A DNA stretch of 64,000 nt from Lysinibacillus cavernae (GTDB lineage: Bacteria > Bacillota > Bacilli > Bacillales_A > Planococcaceae), in assembly GCF_009724685.1 (NCBI RefSeq), contig NZ_WMEF01000006.1, forward strand, positions 62,001-126,000, written 5' to 3'. The translations under genes were made by a program, and so were the position numbers. A model generated the notes under the pieces. The model searched no databases and was not told where the DNA came from. It was given only the letters and a program-made list of their open reading frames with translations. This document shows, one piece after another, positions 1-8,946 of the stretch (the first letter of the stretch is position 1; the number at the start of each line of letters is the position of its first letter).

Positions 1-824
1 TGCTCCATAAAAAATTGGCCCATTCGGCAACATGCTTCTGGCTTTGGTCGATCATACAAGAAAGATTGTAAAATTGCTTGCTGTGCTTGTTTATCATCCT
101 GTAAGTGTCGATAGCATTCCCCTACATGTAAACATGCCTCAATGCGATCATCTGTTATGCCTAAGTCACTATCTAAAAATAAATTGTATTGATTAATGGC
201 CTCTAAGTATCGCTGATGCAATTTCAGTTCATTTGCGTAATGAAATCTATCTCTTGCAGTAAGAGAATGTCCCCCCTGTATTAAACCCTCATAAATACGA
301 ATAGTACGATGGACATCTTTGGTTAATGGTACATGTGTTACAGCTATATCACTATGATAGAGCTGACCAGGTCCCCTTAGATACTCATGAACAGCACCCT
401 CCCATTGAAAATGACTTGCTCTTTTTACTAAACGACACTTTCTTTCACTGCACTCAACTATTCCATCATCATCAAGGGTTAGGTAATGATCCATAGTTAT
501 AGCATCAACAGTAGGATACAGAGAGTGCTTTAGTTGAATGAACTTGTATTGATTTTCTTTTGTCATGACGTCATCTGCATCGAGCCATAAAATATAGTCT
601 TTTGTTGCCTGCTGAAAAGAAAAATTCCGTGCCTTTGCAAAATGATCACACCATATAAAGTCATAAATTCGAGAGGTATAATTTTGGACAATATCCTTTG
701 TACGATCTGTTGAGCCTGTATCGATGATATTTATCTCATCCACTATATGCTGAACCGAATCTAAGCATCTTTCAATCGTACATTGTGCATTTCTAACAAT
801 CATACATAAACTAATCGTTAGCAT
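1..824 (-). CDS. Family 2 glycosyltransferase with TPR-like tail (3' end outside window)
   Basis: The gene is read leftwards and runs off the window, so only about 274 N-terminal residues are visible. It starts at an ATG (822-824) behind a strong GGAGGGG ribosome site. The first residues, MLTISLCMIVRNA, followed by an IIDTGSTDRT stretch and a WLDADD motif, are the GT-A nucleotide-sugar fold with its DxD-type metal site. The segment after about residue 170 (HYANELKLHQRYLEAINQY) looks like TPR helices. This is the architecture of the SunS-like or cell-surface glycosyltransferases common in Bacillus relatives. It probably transfers a sugar to a surface protein or polymer in the cytosol; the acceptor cannot be told. 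It stands apart from the next gene, which ends at a terminator. Confidence 0.85.
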   Translation of the reverse strand, partial: MLTISLCMIVRNAQCTIERCLDSVQHIVDEINIIDTGSTDRTKDIVQNYTSRIYDFIWCDHFAKARNFSFQQATKDYILWLDADDVMTKENQYKFIQLKHSLYPTVDAITMDHYLTLDDDGIVECSERKCRLVKRASHFQWEGAVHEYLRGPGQLYHSDIAVTHVPLTKDVHRTIRIYEGLIQGGHSLTARDRFHYANELKLHQRYLEAINQYNLFLDSDLGITDDRIEACLHVGECYRHLQDDKQAQQAILQSFLYDRPKPEACCRMGQFFME

Positions 825-919
825 CTGTCCCCTCCTTATCATGTAGTAATATATGCTAGTGCAGTCTTTTATCGAAACATTTTTTTGATTATCGCCAAAC
901 TTTTAGATTTTATCCGATA

Positions 920-953
920 AAACATAAAAAACGAACGCACACACGTTCGTTTT
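920..953 (-). terminator. Rho-independent terminator
   Basis: A perfect 10-bp stem (928-937 with 944-953, arm AAAACGAACG) with a 6-nt loop is followed by a T-rich run on the minus strand. It closes the helicase/partner operon that is read leftwards from 5614. Confidence 0.75.
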
Positions 954-960
954 CGTCCTA

Positions 961-991
961 TCAATTACGTATTGGCGTAATTGCATCCAGA
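961..991. repeat. Candidate dispersed intergenic repeat, copy 1
   Basis: The stretch from 961 carries the inverted arms CAATTACG and CGTAATTG around a short centre, followed by TTGCATCC. A second intergenic stretch at 46208-46238 matches it at 23 of the first 28 positions in the same orientation. Two such similar non-coding sequences 45 kb apart suggest a dispersed element. It sits just downstream of the stop of the 251-residue protein. Confidence 0.45.
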
Positions 992-1074
992 ATTTTCGAG
1001 CTCACTCGAAAAGTTCCTCTTCAAAATCTGTGATGCATTATCTTAATTCAGTGAGCGTTTGAACACTCGCAGAA

Positions 1075-1830
1075 TCAAGATAAATATTGCTCACGCCATA
1101 TTAACTGTTCTTTGTCTGTAAGCTTTTGCTCTAGATGGTGATCCCATTGATTGAGTAACGTATTCCACACTCTAACAAATAATATATCCTGCTCCTTATC
1201 ATATAGAATAAACTCTAAACATGGGCTATCATTAATTTGTTGAGCTTCCGTTTGAACAATTTTTGCAATGACTTTTTGAGAGTTGCCCGCTTCCTCTTCA
1301 TCCACTTCTTGTAATGCTGCTATCACCATGGATTCTTCAAACTGCTCCTGTTGTTCAGCATCTTTATCGATATAACGATAAAGCTCTGGTAGTTCATCAT
1401 ATTCATCTATATTATTTGCATCGATAGTCAGAAACGATTGATGGCAGGGGCTAAAGTAAAGAGTAGTCTTTTCTATTTCCAGTTCTTCCTCGAAAATGCC
1501 CTGTTCTAGCTGCCGCTGTCCTTTTTCAGTTAGGCTATAAATGTTGTCCTCATTCTTCAAAAGATTTACACGTATCATCAAAGACACCAAATCCTCAATA
1601 AATAATGGATCAACAAGCAATAACTCACTCAATTCCTGTGTACTTCCAAAGTCAGCCTCTTGAATGCTCAGCAGTAGCATTGTCATTAAGACATCCATTG
1701 TTGAACGGCGAATAGGCTCGTAGGTAACATCTACTGTTCTGATCGGAATACACCATTCAACGTTTTTGACAATCTTGATATTTCGATTTTGTTGAAGCTC
1801 ACGCATTAGTCGTTGCTGTAATTTTCCCAA
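1075..1830 (-). CDS. Uncharacterised protein coupled to SF1 helicase
   Basis: This 251-residue protein starts at a TTG (1828-1830) one base after the stop of the upstream helicase, so its translation is very probably coupled to it. I do not recognise the family. The stretch from about residue 40 to 110 is helical and ends in an LLKNEDNIYSLTEKGQRQL segment, which resembles a winged-helix wing of the kind seen in DNA-binding partner proteins. The C-terminal half is acidic, with a run of Asp/Glu around residues 140-180. There is no signal peptide or membrane segment, so it should be cytosolic. The tight pairing suggests that it works with the helicase, perhaps as a DNA- or RNA-binding subunit; that is inference. 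Confidence 0.7.
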   Translation of the reverse strand: MGKLQQRLMRELQQNRNIKIVKNVEWCIPIRTVDVTYEPIRRSTMDVLMTMLLLSIQEADFGSTQELSELLLVDPLFIEDLVSLMIRVNLLKNEDNIYSLTEKGQRQLEQGIFEEELEIEKTTLYFSPCHQSFLTIDANNIDEYDELPELYRYIDKDAEQQEQFEESMVIAALQEVDEEEAGNSQKVIAKIVQTEAQQINDSPCLEFILYDKEQDILFVRVWNTLLNQWDHHLEQKLTDKEQLIWREQYLS

Positions 1831-1831
1831 T

Positions 1832-4800
1832 CTAAATCACCAATCCTTCATGATTACGCAAGCCTTCGTAGGATTTCACTGTATTTAATAAATTCGTATA
1901 CATCTCTCTTGTTTCTTGATGTTTCGCACGTTTTGCAAACATTTCTGCACTTCCTACAAGTAGTAGTAACTCACGGGCACGAGATAGCGCGACATTTAAG
2001 CGACGATAATCTCTTGCAAAGCCGATGTCTCCACCTTTAGGTGTATTACGTACCATACTCACTAGAATTACATCCATTTCCATCCCCTGGAATTTGTCGA
2101 CAGTCCCTGTTCTAAACTGCAAATGTGGTAGTTGTAATTCCTGCTGAAGGAGACGATTTATTTTCTTTACCTGCTCCCCATAGAAACTAATTACACCAAC
2201 GCTCTTCTGTGCATCGTGCGGCATACGCCCTGCTTCTTTTGCTGCCTTCACTGCATCATTTAGGTCTAGCAAAATACGACGAATTGTTTGTAGTTCTCCT
2301 TCATTGTAGCGACTCGTTCCACCTTTTACTTGCTCCTCTAGATAAGGTCTTTCAGTTGGAATATCAATCCATAGCAAATGGTCATCACGCTTTACAAATT
2401 GCCCCTCTAGGCCATGATCTCTTGCTACATCTGAGTTTGGTAAGCCACATTGCAAGCCACTTTCTTCTTCTGCATAAAATGGTGTAATACTTTGCATTAT
2501 TTTTTCATGCATGCGGTATTGTAGTGCTAGCATTTGCTTATGTGTTTGAGGCAAATTATTAAATAAGCGCTCAAATAACGATTCACGCAACAGATTTTTT
2601 AATTCCTGTGCGCCCTCAAAATTCGGATTTTCTTCCAGCATCGACTTCAATGTTTCCTCCAGCGTATCATCCCCAAGTAGTGGCGGTAGCTGATGATGAT
2701 CACCTACTAAAATAACCTTTTTCCCCTTAAGCATTGGTAAAAGTAGTTCTGGTGGAGTTGCCTTAGATACTTCATCAATAATGACCACATCAAAGGTTGG
2801 ATAATTTTCCATAAACTCTTTACTTGCTGAAGCTACACATGTTGTACCTATAACGTTCGCATGACGCACATACAATTTTCGAATTTCGTCTAAATCATAT
2901 TCTGTTGCGTTTTGTAGCTTTTCACGCCATTGCTCCTGTAGTTTTTTGCGAATTGGTAGTTGTTTTTCCTGACGTTGTAATGCTTCGAACTCTTGGTTGG
3001 AAGTTTGAATAGCTTCCATAACCTCTTCAGCTGTTCGTTCTGGCGTAGATTGTAAAAGCTTTGTATAGGCTGTTAGTTGCTTTTCTTTCTTCAAGCCAGC
3101 AATATTAATTTCCTTTATACGTTCTTCCATTTGTGTTAGCTGCTGCTCTATTTCCTGTAAACTTGTTTTGACAGTGTGTAGAGATGCTTGCTTTGGAACG
3201 AGTTGTACTTTAGCCTGTTCCACTGCTTCAAGCTGCTGCTTTGCTTGTTGAAGAGTCTCTCCTGATTGTGCTACAAGAATTTTTAAATACTCGACAGATT
3301 CATCAGGCTCCTTAGCAATTTGGAAGGTACTTGCTAATTGTTGCAAACGCTCTGTATGCTGTAAAAATGGTTGGAGTTGACGCTGTATACTTTGCACATC
3401 AAAGCTAGTTATTGCACATTCCTGATGAATTGAAGCTACGAGATTTTTACGAAAAGATTCATATTCCTGGTCTTTATGCTCCTGTTGTTGCTTTAGTGCT
3501 ACCCCCTTTTGCCAAACGAAATCCCGACGCATATATAAACCAAGCAAATAACTCTCTATGACATCATTTGCTGGTGATTGTCCGTCTTGAAAAACCGTGT
3601 TTAACTGTGCGAAAACACCTGTAAGGTTTTGCAAAGAAAACGATTGGACAGGTTGTAATCTACTTTTAGCAAAAGCGCGCTCCCTCACTTCATGAGCAAC
3701 CAAAACCTCTAGTTTTGCGATTGCCTTTTGTAGACGAGCATTGATGGTTGACCATGCCTCTAAATCTTTCGCATCTTCTAAATGCTGTAAGCGACTGATT
3801 TGCTGCGAAAGTACATGCGAAGGATGAATTTGATAATGTTGTAAAAAACGTTGGATCAGTTCGAAAGAAGTTAATGTGTGAATATACTTTTGCGCTTCCT
3901 TCATGATGACTAGACGATTGCTTTCAATCTCATATTTATGTTGGATATCCTGATATTGCTCTGTTAACTGCTGCTTTTGCTCTTGCAATTCTTTATATTG
4001 TGCAGCAGCCTCTAGTTGTTCCATTTTTTTTGTAGTTTCCTGAACAATAAGCTGCAGTTGCTCTACAGAAGAGCTTTCTGAAAGTGTCTGTTCAAGCTGC
4101 TGTACAATAGGATCGATTTGTGCGAACTGTTTCTCATAATGCTCTTTTTGTGCTTCACATGTCTGTTGCTCTGTTTTAGCAGCTTTCAATTCTTTTTTTA
4201 ATGCTTGAATCTCTTGCTGTAAAATGGGTTCTTCGATAGTCGCCTGCTCTTTTGCAGCAATTTCCTGTGTTAATTCCTCTAGCCATTTTTCTAATTTCTC
4301 TAGCTCATCTTTTGCTTTTACAAGATTTTCTTTTAGCTCTTGCTCACGTTCTGGAAATACTTTTATTGCCTCTTCAATCGCTGCAAGTGTTTGTTCACGC
4401 CACTGGAGAGCAACATTTTCCTCTATAAATTTTTTGCCTTCTTCCTCAATACTTTCCGTTCTTCCATAGCGTAAAATTCGAATTTCTTGATTGGATAACA
4501 AACGACCTAACGCGTTATCGACTGCTAAATTTGATTGTGATGCAACAAGGGTTTTTAAGCCTGCCTTGACATTTTGCTGACAAATCTCTGAGATTACAGT
4601 CGTTTTGCCCGTACCAGGTGGACCTTGTATGACATATAAATCCTCAACAGATAATGCACCTAAAACAGCTCGTCGTTGATATTCATTTAAATTATTTTGA
4701 AACTCAATATTCTCCTGTAACTTGGACGCTCGGACTGTTGGTCTCCGTTCGAACAAGATTGTCTCTAAATTAGGGTTAACTGCCTCACCCTTCTCTAGCT

Positions 4801-5614
4801 TTGTGAAACCATTGCGTAGCCTTCGAATTTGACTTAATGTCGCAAAATTACTAAAGCTCACTTGTTTTGAACGGAGGTTAAGCTGATCCTTGCGAGCTAA
4901 ATCCTGTATGAAAGGTTTTAAATCAATTTCAACCGTTTGCTTTCCAGCATTGGTCTTTAATACTTGCCCAATCTCACCACGAACCCCTTGAATACTTACA
5001 CTTAATCCTTCTAACTGTTTCCACTCTTTACTCTTTATGTAGGGACATATAATGGTTAAGCGTGTAAAATCTTCATTGAAATAGCTTTGTTTAAATTCTG
5101 TTTGAATATCATCGATAGTCGCATCGCGTTCTTGAATCTTTAAATAGCCTTCCCAACTGGCTATGCGTTTTTTAACATATTCTGTACGCTCTTCCGCTAT
5201 TGGTAGCTGTCTTATCTTTGTATGAAGCTCCAGTGGAATACCTGCTCCATTGTTTGGTTTCGTAACTAATTGTAATGCGGCTGCTAAGCGCCGATTTGTA
5301 TTGATAGGACCGCGCATATGAACAAAACGAATATTTGTTGCCAGCAATCCTTCTAGCTTTAGCACACAATCCATGATGACCGTTTTTCCCGCCAGAATAT
5401 CGCTTAATTTCTCATTGTCCTCAGCGTTAAAATAGATAGATAAAAAGGTTTCACCAACTGTTTTCGCTTTCCGCTTTTCAATATAGACAGTAAACGATCT
5501 TTGTAACGCAAAAAAGGCATGCTCGTTTGCTGAGCATTCCTCTACCGCTTCTTTCGCCTTATTGGTCAAAATAAGACTACAGCGTTGTTTTTCTAGTAAA
5601 GCGATGTCCTGCAT
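1832..5614 (-). CDS. SF1B (Upf1-like) helicase with long central coiled coil
   Basis: About 1260 residues. Helicase motifs occur in order: Walker A GPPGTGKTT near residue 330, Walker B VVIIDEVSKA near 940, then VGDHHQLPP, LQYRMHE, KFQGMEMDVI near 1170 and LNVALSRAR. These are the AAA_11/AAA_12 Upf1-type superfamily 1 signatures. Between Walker A and Walker B lies an insertion of some 500 residues rich in Glu, Gln, Lys and Leu that should form a very long coiled coil. I chose the ATG at 5614 because GGAGGGAGG sits about 6-7 nt before it; a GTG eight codons upstream is in frame but has no ribosome site. The protein should unwind or remodel nucleic acid using ATP. The coiled coil recalls SMC-like architecture. 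The partner gene follows after one base. The biological role is unknown; DNA repair, RNA handling or defence are all possible. Confidence 0.85.
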   Translation of the reverse strand: MQDIALLEKQRCSLILTNKAKEAVEECSANEHAFFALQRSFTVYIEKRKAKTVGETFLSIYFNAEDNEKLSDILAGKTVIMDCVLKLEGLLATNIRFVHMRGPINTNRRLAAALQLVTKPNNGAGIPLELHTKIRQLPIAEERTEYVKKRIASWEGYLKIQERDATIDDIQTEFKQSYFNEDFTRLTIICPYIKSKEWKQLEGLSVSIQGVRGEIGQVLKTNAGKQTVEIDLKPFIQDLARKDQLNLRSKQVSFSNFATLSQIRRLRNGFTKLEKGEAVNPNLETILFERRPTVRASKLQENIEFQNNLNEYQRRAVLGALSVEDLYVIQGPPGTGKTTVISEICQQNVKAGLKTLVASQSNLAVDNALGRLLSNQEIRILRYGRTESIEEEGKKFIEENVALQWREQTLAAIEEAIKVFPEREQELKENLVKAKDELEKLEKWLEELTQEIAAKEQATIEEPILQQEIQALKKELKAAKTEQQTCEAQKEHYEKQFAQIDPIVQQLEQTLSESSSVEQLQLIVQETTKKMEQLEAAAQYKELQEQKQQLTEQYQDIQHKYEIESNRLVIMKEAQKYIHTLTSFELIQRFLQHYQIHPSHVLSQQISRLQHLEDAKDLEAWSTINARLQKAIAKLEVLVAHEVRERAFAKSRLQPVQSFSLQNLTGVFAQLNTVFQDGQSPANDVIESYLLGLYMRRDFVWQKGVALKQQQEHKDQEYESFRKNLVASIHQECAITSFDVQSIQRQLQPFLQHTERLQQLASTFQIAKEPDESVEYLKILVAQSGETLQQAKQQLEAVEQAKVQLVPKQASLHTVKTSLQEIEQQLTQMEERIKEINIAGLKKEKQLTAYTKLLQSTPERTAEEVMEAIQTSNQEFEALQRQEKQLPIRKKLQEQWREKLQNATEYDLDEIRKLYVRHANVIGTTCVASASKEFMENYPTFDVVIIDEVSKATPPELLLPMLKGKKVILVGDHHQLPPLLGDDTLEETLKSMLEENPNFEGAQELKNLLRESLFERLFNNLPQTHKQMLALQYRMHEKIMQSITPFYAEEESGLQCGLPNSDVARDHGLEGQFVKRDDHLLWIDIPTERPYLEEQVKGGTSRYNEGELQTIRRILLDLNDAVKAAKEAGRMPHDAQKSVGVISFYGEQVKKINRLLQQELQLPHLQFRTGTVDKFQGMEMDVILVSMVRNTPKGGDIGFARDYRRLNVALSRARELLLLVGSAEMFAKRAKHQETREMYTNLLNTVKSYEGLRNHEGLVI

Positions 5615-5680
5615 GAGCCGCCCTCCCTCCTGTGTCACTAAAGTTTTATTTTATCACATCCTAAATGAATACTTACAAAG

Positions 5681-5721
5681 AAAAATCCCCTGCACAGTGA
5701 TTTCTTACCACCGTACAAGGG
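5681..5721 (-). terminator. Rho-independent terminator after FMN reductase gene
   Basis: A 13-bp stem with three G-U pairs (5687-5699 with 5709-5721) is followed on the minus strand by ATTTTTC. It lies just after the stop at 5727. Confidence 0.7.
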
Positions 5722-5726
5722 TTATA

Positions 5727-6281
5727 TTAATGTTGATCAATCGTTTCTTTCGGCAAGCTTTTACTCATTACGCAATACTGAACAAATACACGTGCTAATT
5801 CACGTAAACGATTATGAACATCTTCATCTATAATTTTATTATCTGCATCAAAATGTGATGTGTGTGTGTATACATAGTTAGGTGTTACAAGGGCACGGAA
5901 ATAGTCTAAAATAGGCTTTAATTGATTTTCTACTACTAGGTGATGCTGGTATGTGCCACCGTTTGCAACAATGGAAACGGGCTTATAACGCATCGTTTTA
6001 GGATGTAAAAAGTCAAAAGCATTTTTCAAAACACCTGGTATGGACGCTTGGAAAATAGGCGTTGCAATTATATAAGCGTCTGCTTCCTCAAATTGTTGAA
6101 TCATTTTTTTCATATCATCATTTAATGGAGAGCCATCCACAATTTGATGCTTATATTGATTAAAATGCATCATTTCTAAGTCGAAACTAGCATCTAATTC
6201 TTTAATATATTGTTCCACTTGCTCTAAAATAGCACCAGTTTTACGACCAAACATAGTGCCATCAACGAGTAAAATTTTCAT
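5727..6281 (-). CDS. NADPH-dependent FMN reductase family protein
   Basis: A 184-residue flavodoxin-fold protein. The N-terminus MKILLVDGTMFGRKTG forms the first strand and phosphate-binding loop for FMN, and TPIFQASIPGVLKNAFDFL is the typical second FMN loop and dimer segment of the NADPH-dependent FMN reductase/azobenzene reductase group. The start at 6281 is preceded by GGAGG at about 10 nt; open frame extends further upstream but without a ribosome site. It is a single gene with its own terminator. The enzyme should reduce FMN or a small electrophile in the cytosol, possibly linked to oxidative or sulfur stress; the substrate is unknown. Confidence 0.85.
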   Translation of the reverse strand: MKILLVDGTMFGRKTGAILEQVEQYIKELDASFDLEMMHFNQYKHQIVDGSPLNDDMKKMIQQFEEADAYIIATPIFQASIPGVLKNAFDFLHPKTMRYKPVSIVANGGTYQHHLVVENQLKPILDYFRALVTPNYVYTHTSHFDADNKIIDEDVHNRLRELARVFVQYCVMSKSLPKETIDQH

Positions 6282-6414
6282 CTTTACTTTGCCTCCACAT
6301 TCATCTTCTACAATAATATTGTAACAAATGAAAAGTGGCTCGAAAAGGATTGTCGTAAGTATAGAGGTAAATTCAGTCTTTAGGCGGAACGTCGAAAACA
6401 AAACGATACCTACA

Positions 6415-7242
6415 TTATTTTTTCTCCTGATCACGATGTCGGAAATGGACTTCCTTATCAACAACTGTTTCATCAAGCTTATATTTATCTCGATTAATAA
6501 CAACATCACGATTTACTTTCTCGTCTTCTTGAAGCTTATCCCAATTAAATAACGTCTTCCTCGAAACATCCTCTTTTGGCGTTTCAGGATATTCTAATGC
6601 TATCAATTCATTTGAAGGATAAATAGTAACTGGCTGCTGCTTACCATATAGTGCAATGATAATCATAGCCTTTGCCACTTGTGAAGCTTCAATTGCTCTT
6701 GAGCGTTTTAAAGGTCCTATTAATAAAGGCTGCGCAAACTTTAATACTTTTTCTCCTACTTTTTCCCCTAAACGAAATTCATCTCGATCTCCTACTAAGA
6801 GTGATGGTCGTATAATAGAAAGCCTTTGTAAGTCCAGCTCCACTAAATCATGTTCAAGCTTTCCTTTAACTCGATTATAGTAAAATGGAGAGTTCTCATT
6901 AGCCCCCATCGCAGTTATGACGAGAAAATGAGGGATACCACGCTTTTTGGCTAAAGAAGCAATCGCTAATGGATATTCAAAATCGACCTTTTCGAACACT
7001 TCACGCGAACCGGCTTTTTTTATGGTTGTACCTAAGCAGCAATACAATTCGTGAGCAAATTCAATATCTTGTTCTTCTATCCTATCAAATTCACGAATTT
7101 TCACTTCTAACTTCGGGTGTGTAAAAGTTGGCTTTCTCCGAGCAATTACTGTCACTGAAACATATTCATCATTTTCACATAATTGCTCAACAAGAGAAGA
7201 CCCTGTTAAACCAGTTGCCCCTACAACAATCGCTGCACGCAT
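6415..7242 (-). CDS. NAD(P)-binding atypical SDR (HTATIP2/YbjS-like) with C-terminal extension
   Basis: A 275-residue protein starting with the Rossmann motif VVGATGLTGSSL. The motifs LYCCLGTTIKKAGS, VITAMGA and a YNRVK (YxxxK) site match the atypical short-chain dehydrogenases related to HTATIP2/CC3. Members of this family are usually about 210-220 residues; here a charged tail of about 60 residues follows (rich in Lys, Glu, Asp and Arg), which I do not recognise. I chose ATG 7242 because AGGAGGTGG lies 5 nt upstream; a GTG inside that ribosome site is also in frame but is unlikely. The substrate is unknown. The gene stands alone and faces away from the SpsG-like gene. Confidence 0.8.
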   Translation of the reverse strand: MRAAIVVGATGLTGSSLVEQLCENDEYVSVTVIARRKPTFTHPKLEVKIREFDRIEEQDIEFAHELYCCLGTTIKKAGSREVFEKVDFEYPLAIASLAKKRGIPHFLVITAMGANENSPFYYNRVKGKLEHDLVELDLQRLSIIRPSLLVGDRDEFRLGEKVGEKVLKFAQPLLIGPLKRSRAIEASQVAKAMIIIALYGKQQPVTIYPSNELIALEYPETPKEDVSRKTLFNWDKLQEDEKVNRDVVINRDKYKLDETVVDKEVHFRHRDQEKK

Positions 7243-7489
7243 TTCTTCCACCTCCTGGTAAATACTTATATTTACACTAAATGTATTTTGTGGATAAATC
7301 TAAGTTATGTACCTTAACTCACTATATATATCGACCATTTCCTTAATGATTCAAAAGTTATTTATGGTCACCTAAAGATAGTTATTTAGAAGATTCTCCT
7401 AAAGTCATCATTCATCAAATCCTAAATTTTACACATACTTGCTCTTTCTTCGCCATAGTTTAAAGAGACAGAGAAAGGATGGGATACAT

Positions 7490-8536
7490 TTGCAAAAAGA
7501 AACTCAAGCAATTGAACCAAAAAAAACGATTGTTTTCATTATTGAAAGCTGTATTGATAAAGGGCTGTATCCTTTTGAACGGGTTTCAACATTAGCTAAG
7601 CTACTTACCGATGAGAGAGTGTTTATATTTGTAAAGACCCCTTCAAATGACGAAATTCAAATTTTAATGAACGAAGGTCTTTCTCCTATTTTATTCGACC
7701 ACTTTAACGAATTACCTAAGCAAATCAAAGGAATTCAACCTGATTTAATCGTTAGAGATGGCCGTAATTCTGAAGGCTGGCAAGTACAGGATTTACGACC
7801 TTTCTGCAAAACAATTATTCACTTTGATGATTTTGGTGAAGGTGGTCAAGCCTGTGATTGCGTATTACTAGCACTCTATCAAGAAGTTAAAGATTATTTG
7901 CCGTCGCATTATATTGGCGGAAGCTTTGTTTTTGCATTACCAGATGCATATCAACACTTTGACGACTTACCTGAAAGCAAAACACCTGAAAATCCTCCCC
8001 ATATAGTTGTTGCTTTTGAAGATGGGGACGAGCATAATCTAACCTACCGAACACTTCGACACTTAACACAACTACAAATTCCATTACAAATTACAGTTAT
8101 GATTGATGATAGCTATCGACATGCAACAGATGACTTGCAAATGATGGTACTTAGTCGTCGTAATACTGCCATTCTTCGTGATAAAAATGCACTCCTCAAA
8201 CTATTACCAAAAGCTGATGTCATTATCTGTAATGCAAATTACACGCCTTATAAAATTGCCTCTTATGGTGTGCCATGTATTACACTTGCACAAACTGAAG
8301 CGGAGCTATTACATGCTTTCCCACGGGAGCATAACGGCTTCATCCATCTTGGACTTGGTCGCAAGATGAAGCAATCACAAATTCAAAATGCCGTTATGGA
8401 GTTTCTTTTACATGAAGCTCGCAGTGAGCGGTCCGTAAAAAAACAACGACAACTCAATCTCGCTAGCAACAATGAAACGCTCCAGGCATTACTTTTAGAT
8501 TTTGCGTATGATCGACACAATATCGCTTCTACTTAG
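7490..8536 (+). CDS. SpsG/PseG-like glycosyltransferase-fold protein
   Basis: About 348 residues if the TTG at 7490 is the start; AGAAAGGATGG lies about 10 nt before it and no ATG is better placed. The fold looks like GT-B: an N-terminal Rossmann half with KKTIVFIIESC and a long central HFDDFGEGGQACDCVLL stretch, then a C-terminal half with LLPKADVIICNANYTPYKIASYGVPCITL, which resembles the nucleotide-binding end of SpsG (spore coat polysaccharide) and PseG (pseudaminic acid pathway) proteins. The activity is likely to be on a nucleotide-sugar or surface glycan, in the cytosol. It is a single gene. Whether it acts in spore coat or flagellar sugar synthesis cannot be decided from the window. 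Confidence 0.7.
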   Translation: MQKETQAIEPKKTIVFIIESCIDKGLYPFERVSTLAKLLTDERVFIFVKTPSNDEIQILMNEGLSPILFDHFNELPKQIKGIQPDLIVRDGRNSEGWQVQDLRPFCKTIIHFDDFGEGGQACDCVLLALYQEVKDYLPSHYIGGSFVFALPDAYQHFDDLPESKTPENPPHIVVAFEDGDEHNLTYRTLRHLTQLQIPLQITVMIDDSYRHATDDLQMMVLSRRNTAILRDKNALLKLLPKADVIICNANYTPYKIASYGVPCITLAQTEAELLHAFPREHNGFIHLGLGRKMKQSQIQNAVMEFLLHEARSERSVKKQRQLNLASNNETLQALLLDFAYDRHNIAST

Positions 8537-8556
8537 TGCTACTTCGAAGATGATTA

Positions 8557-8684
8557 TGATACAATATATAAGAATTTTTCACTTCTCCCCTTCTTACGGG
8601 AGTTGAAACATAAGTGAATTCAACCAGTACCCAATTGATTTTAATGAATAAGCGGTGGGGATGAGCAAAACCCCCATCGCTTTT
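8557..8684 (+). promoter_or_regulatory. Promoter and possible attenuator leader for SE1832/ABC-F genes
   Basis: An extended -10 box TGATACAAT lies at 8557-8565, placing transcription start near 8572. The leader then holds a CTCCC/GGGAG hairpin (8585-8589 with 8598-8602) and the terminator hairpin at 8652-8684. CTTCTCCCC (8582-8590) can also pair with GGGGATGAG (8657-8665) at 8 of 9 positions, which would open the terminator. A 6-codon frame MNKRWG stop (8643-8663) overlaps the left terminator arm but has no clear ribosome site. Leaders of this kind control several ABC-F genes; here it is inference. Confidence 0.4.
8652..8684 (+). terminator. Intrinsic terminator, possibly an attenuator
   Basis: A 9-bp stem (8652-8660 with 8672-8680, one G-T pair) is followed by TTTT. 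It may simply end the SpsG-like gene, or it may stop transcription ahead of the small-protein and ABC-F genes that begin at 8727. Confidence 0.7.
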
Positions 8685-8726
8685 ACACGCATTCACTATA
8701 CAAATTCTCATTAAGGAGTAATCATC

Positions 8727-8912
8727 ATGCCAACAAAAAGTGATATTGAATACCAAATTAGAGAGTTAAAAATGGACTATATCAATTTACAAGGTGATAT
8801 TGAAAAATTGGAGTCTACAGGACACAACGATCAGGTTGCAAAAGCAGAGCAACGCCTTGCAAATATGGAAACTACGCTAGCAGAGCTAAACAAGCAGCTT
8901 GCAGAACTTTAA
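8727..8912 (+). CDS. SE1832-family small helical protein
   Basis: A 61-residue, highly charged helical protein (MPTKSDIEYQIRELKMDYIN, with LQGDIEKLESTG and a C-terminal coiled-coil stretch of Leu/Glu/Gln). The pattern matches the SE1832 family of short proteins found in staphylococci and bacilli, whose function is unknown. AAGGAGTAATCATC precedes the ATG. It lies 34 bp before the ABC-F ATPase and is probably co-transcribed with it. No membrane segment is visible, so it should be cytosolic. Its position suggests a link with translation or the ABC-F protein, but that is only context. Confidence 0.8.
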   Translation: MPTKSDIEYQIRELKMDYINLQGDIEKLESTGHNDQVAKAEQRLANMETTLAELNKQLAEL

Positions 8913-8946
8913 AATATAAACATGGAAGACAGTTGGAGGAACATAT

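Noticed and set aside
2209..2487. 92-codon plus-strand frame, Leu/His rich
   Set aside because: It is the antisense of conserved helicase motifs and has no ribosome site or family resemblance.
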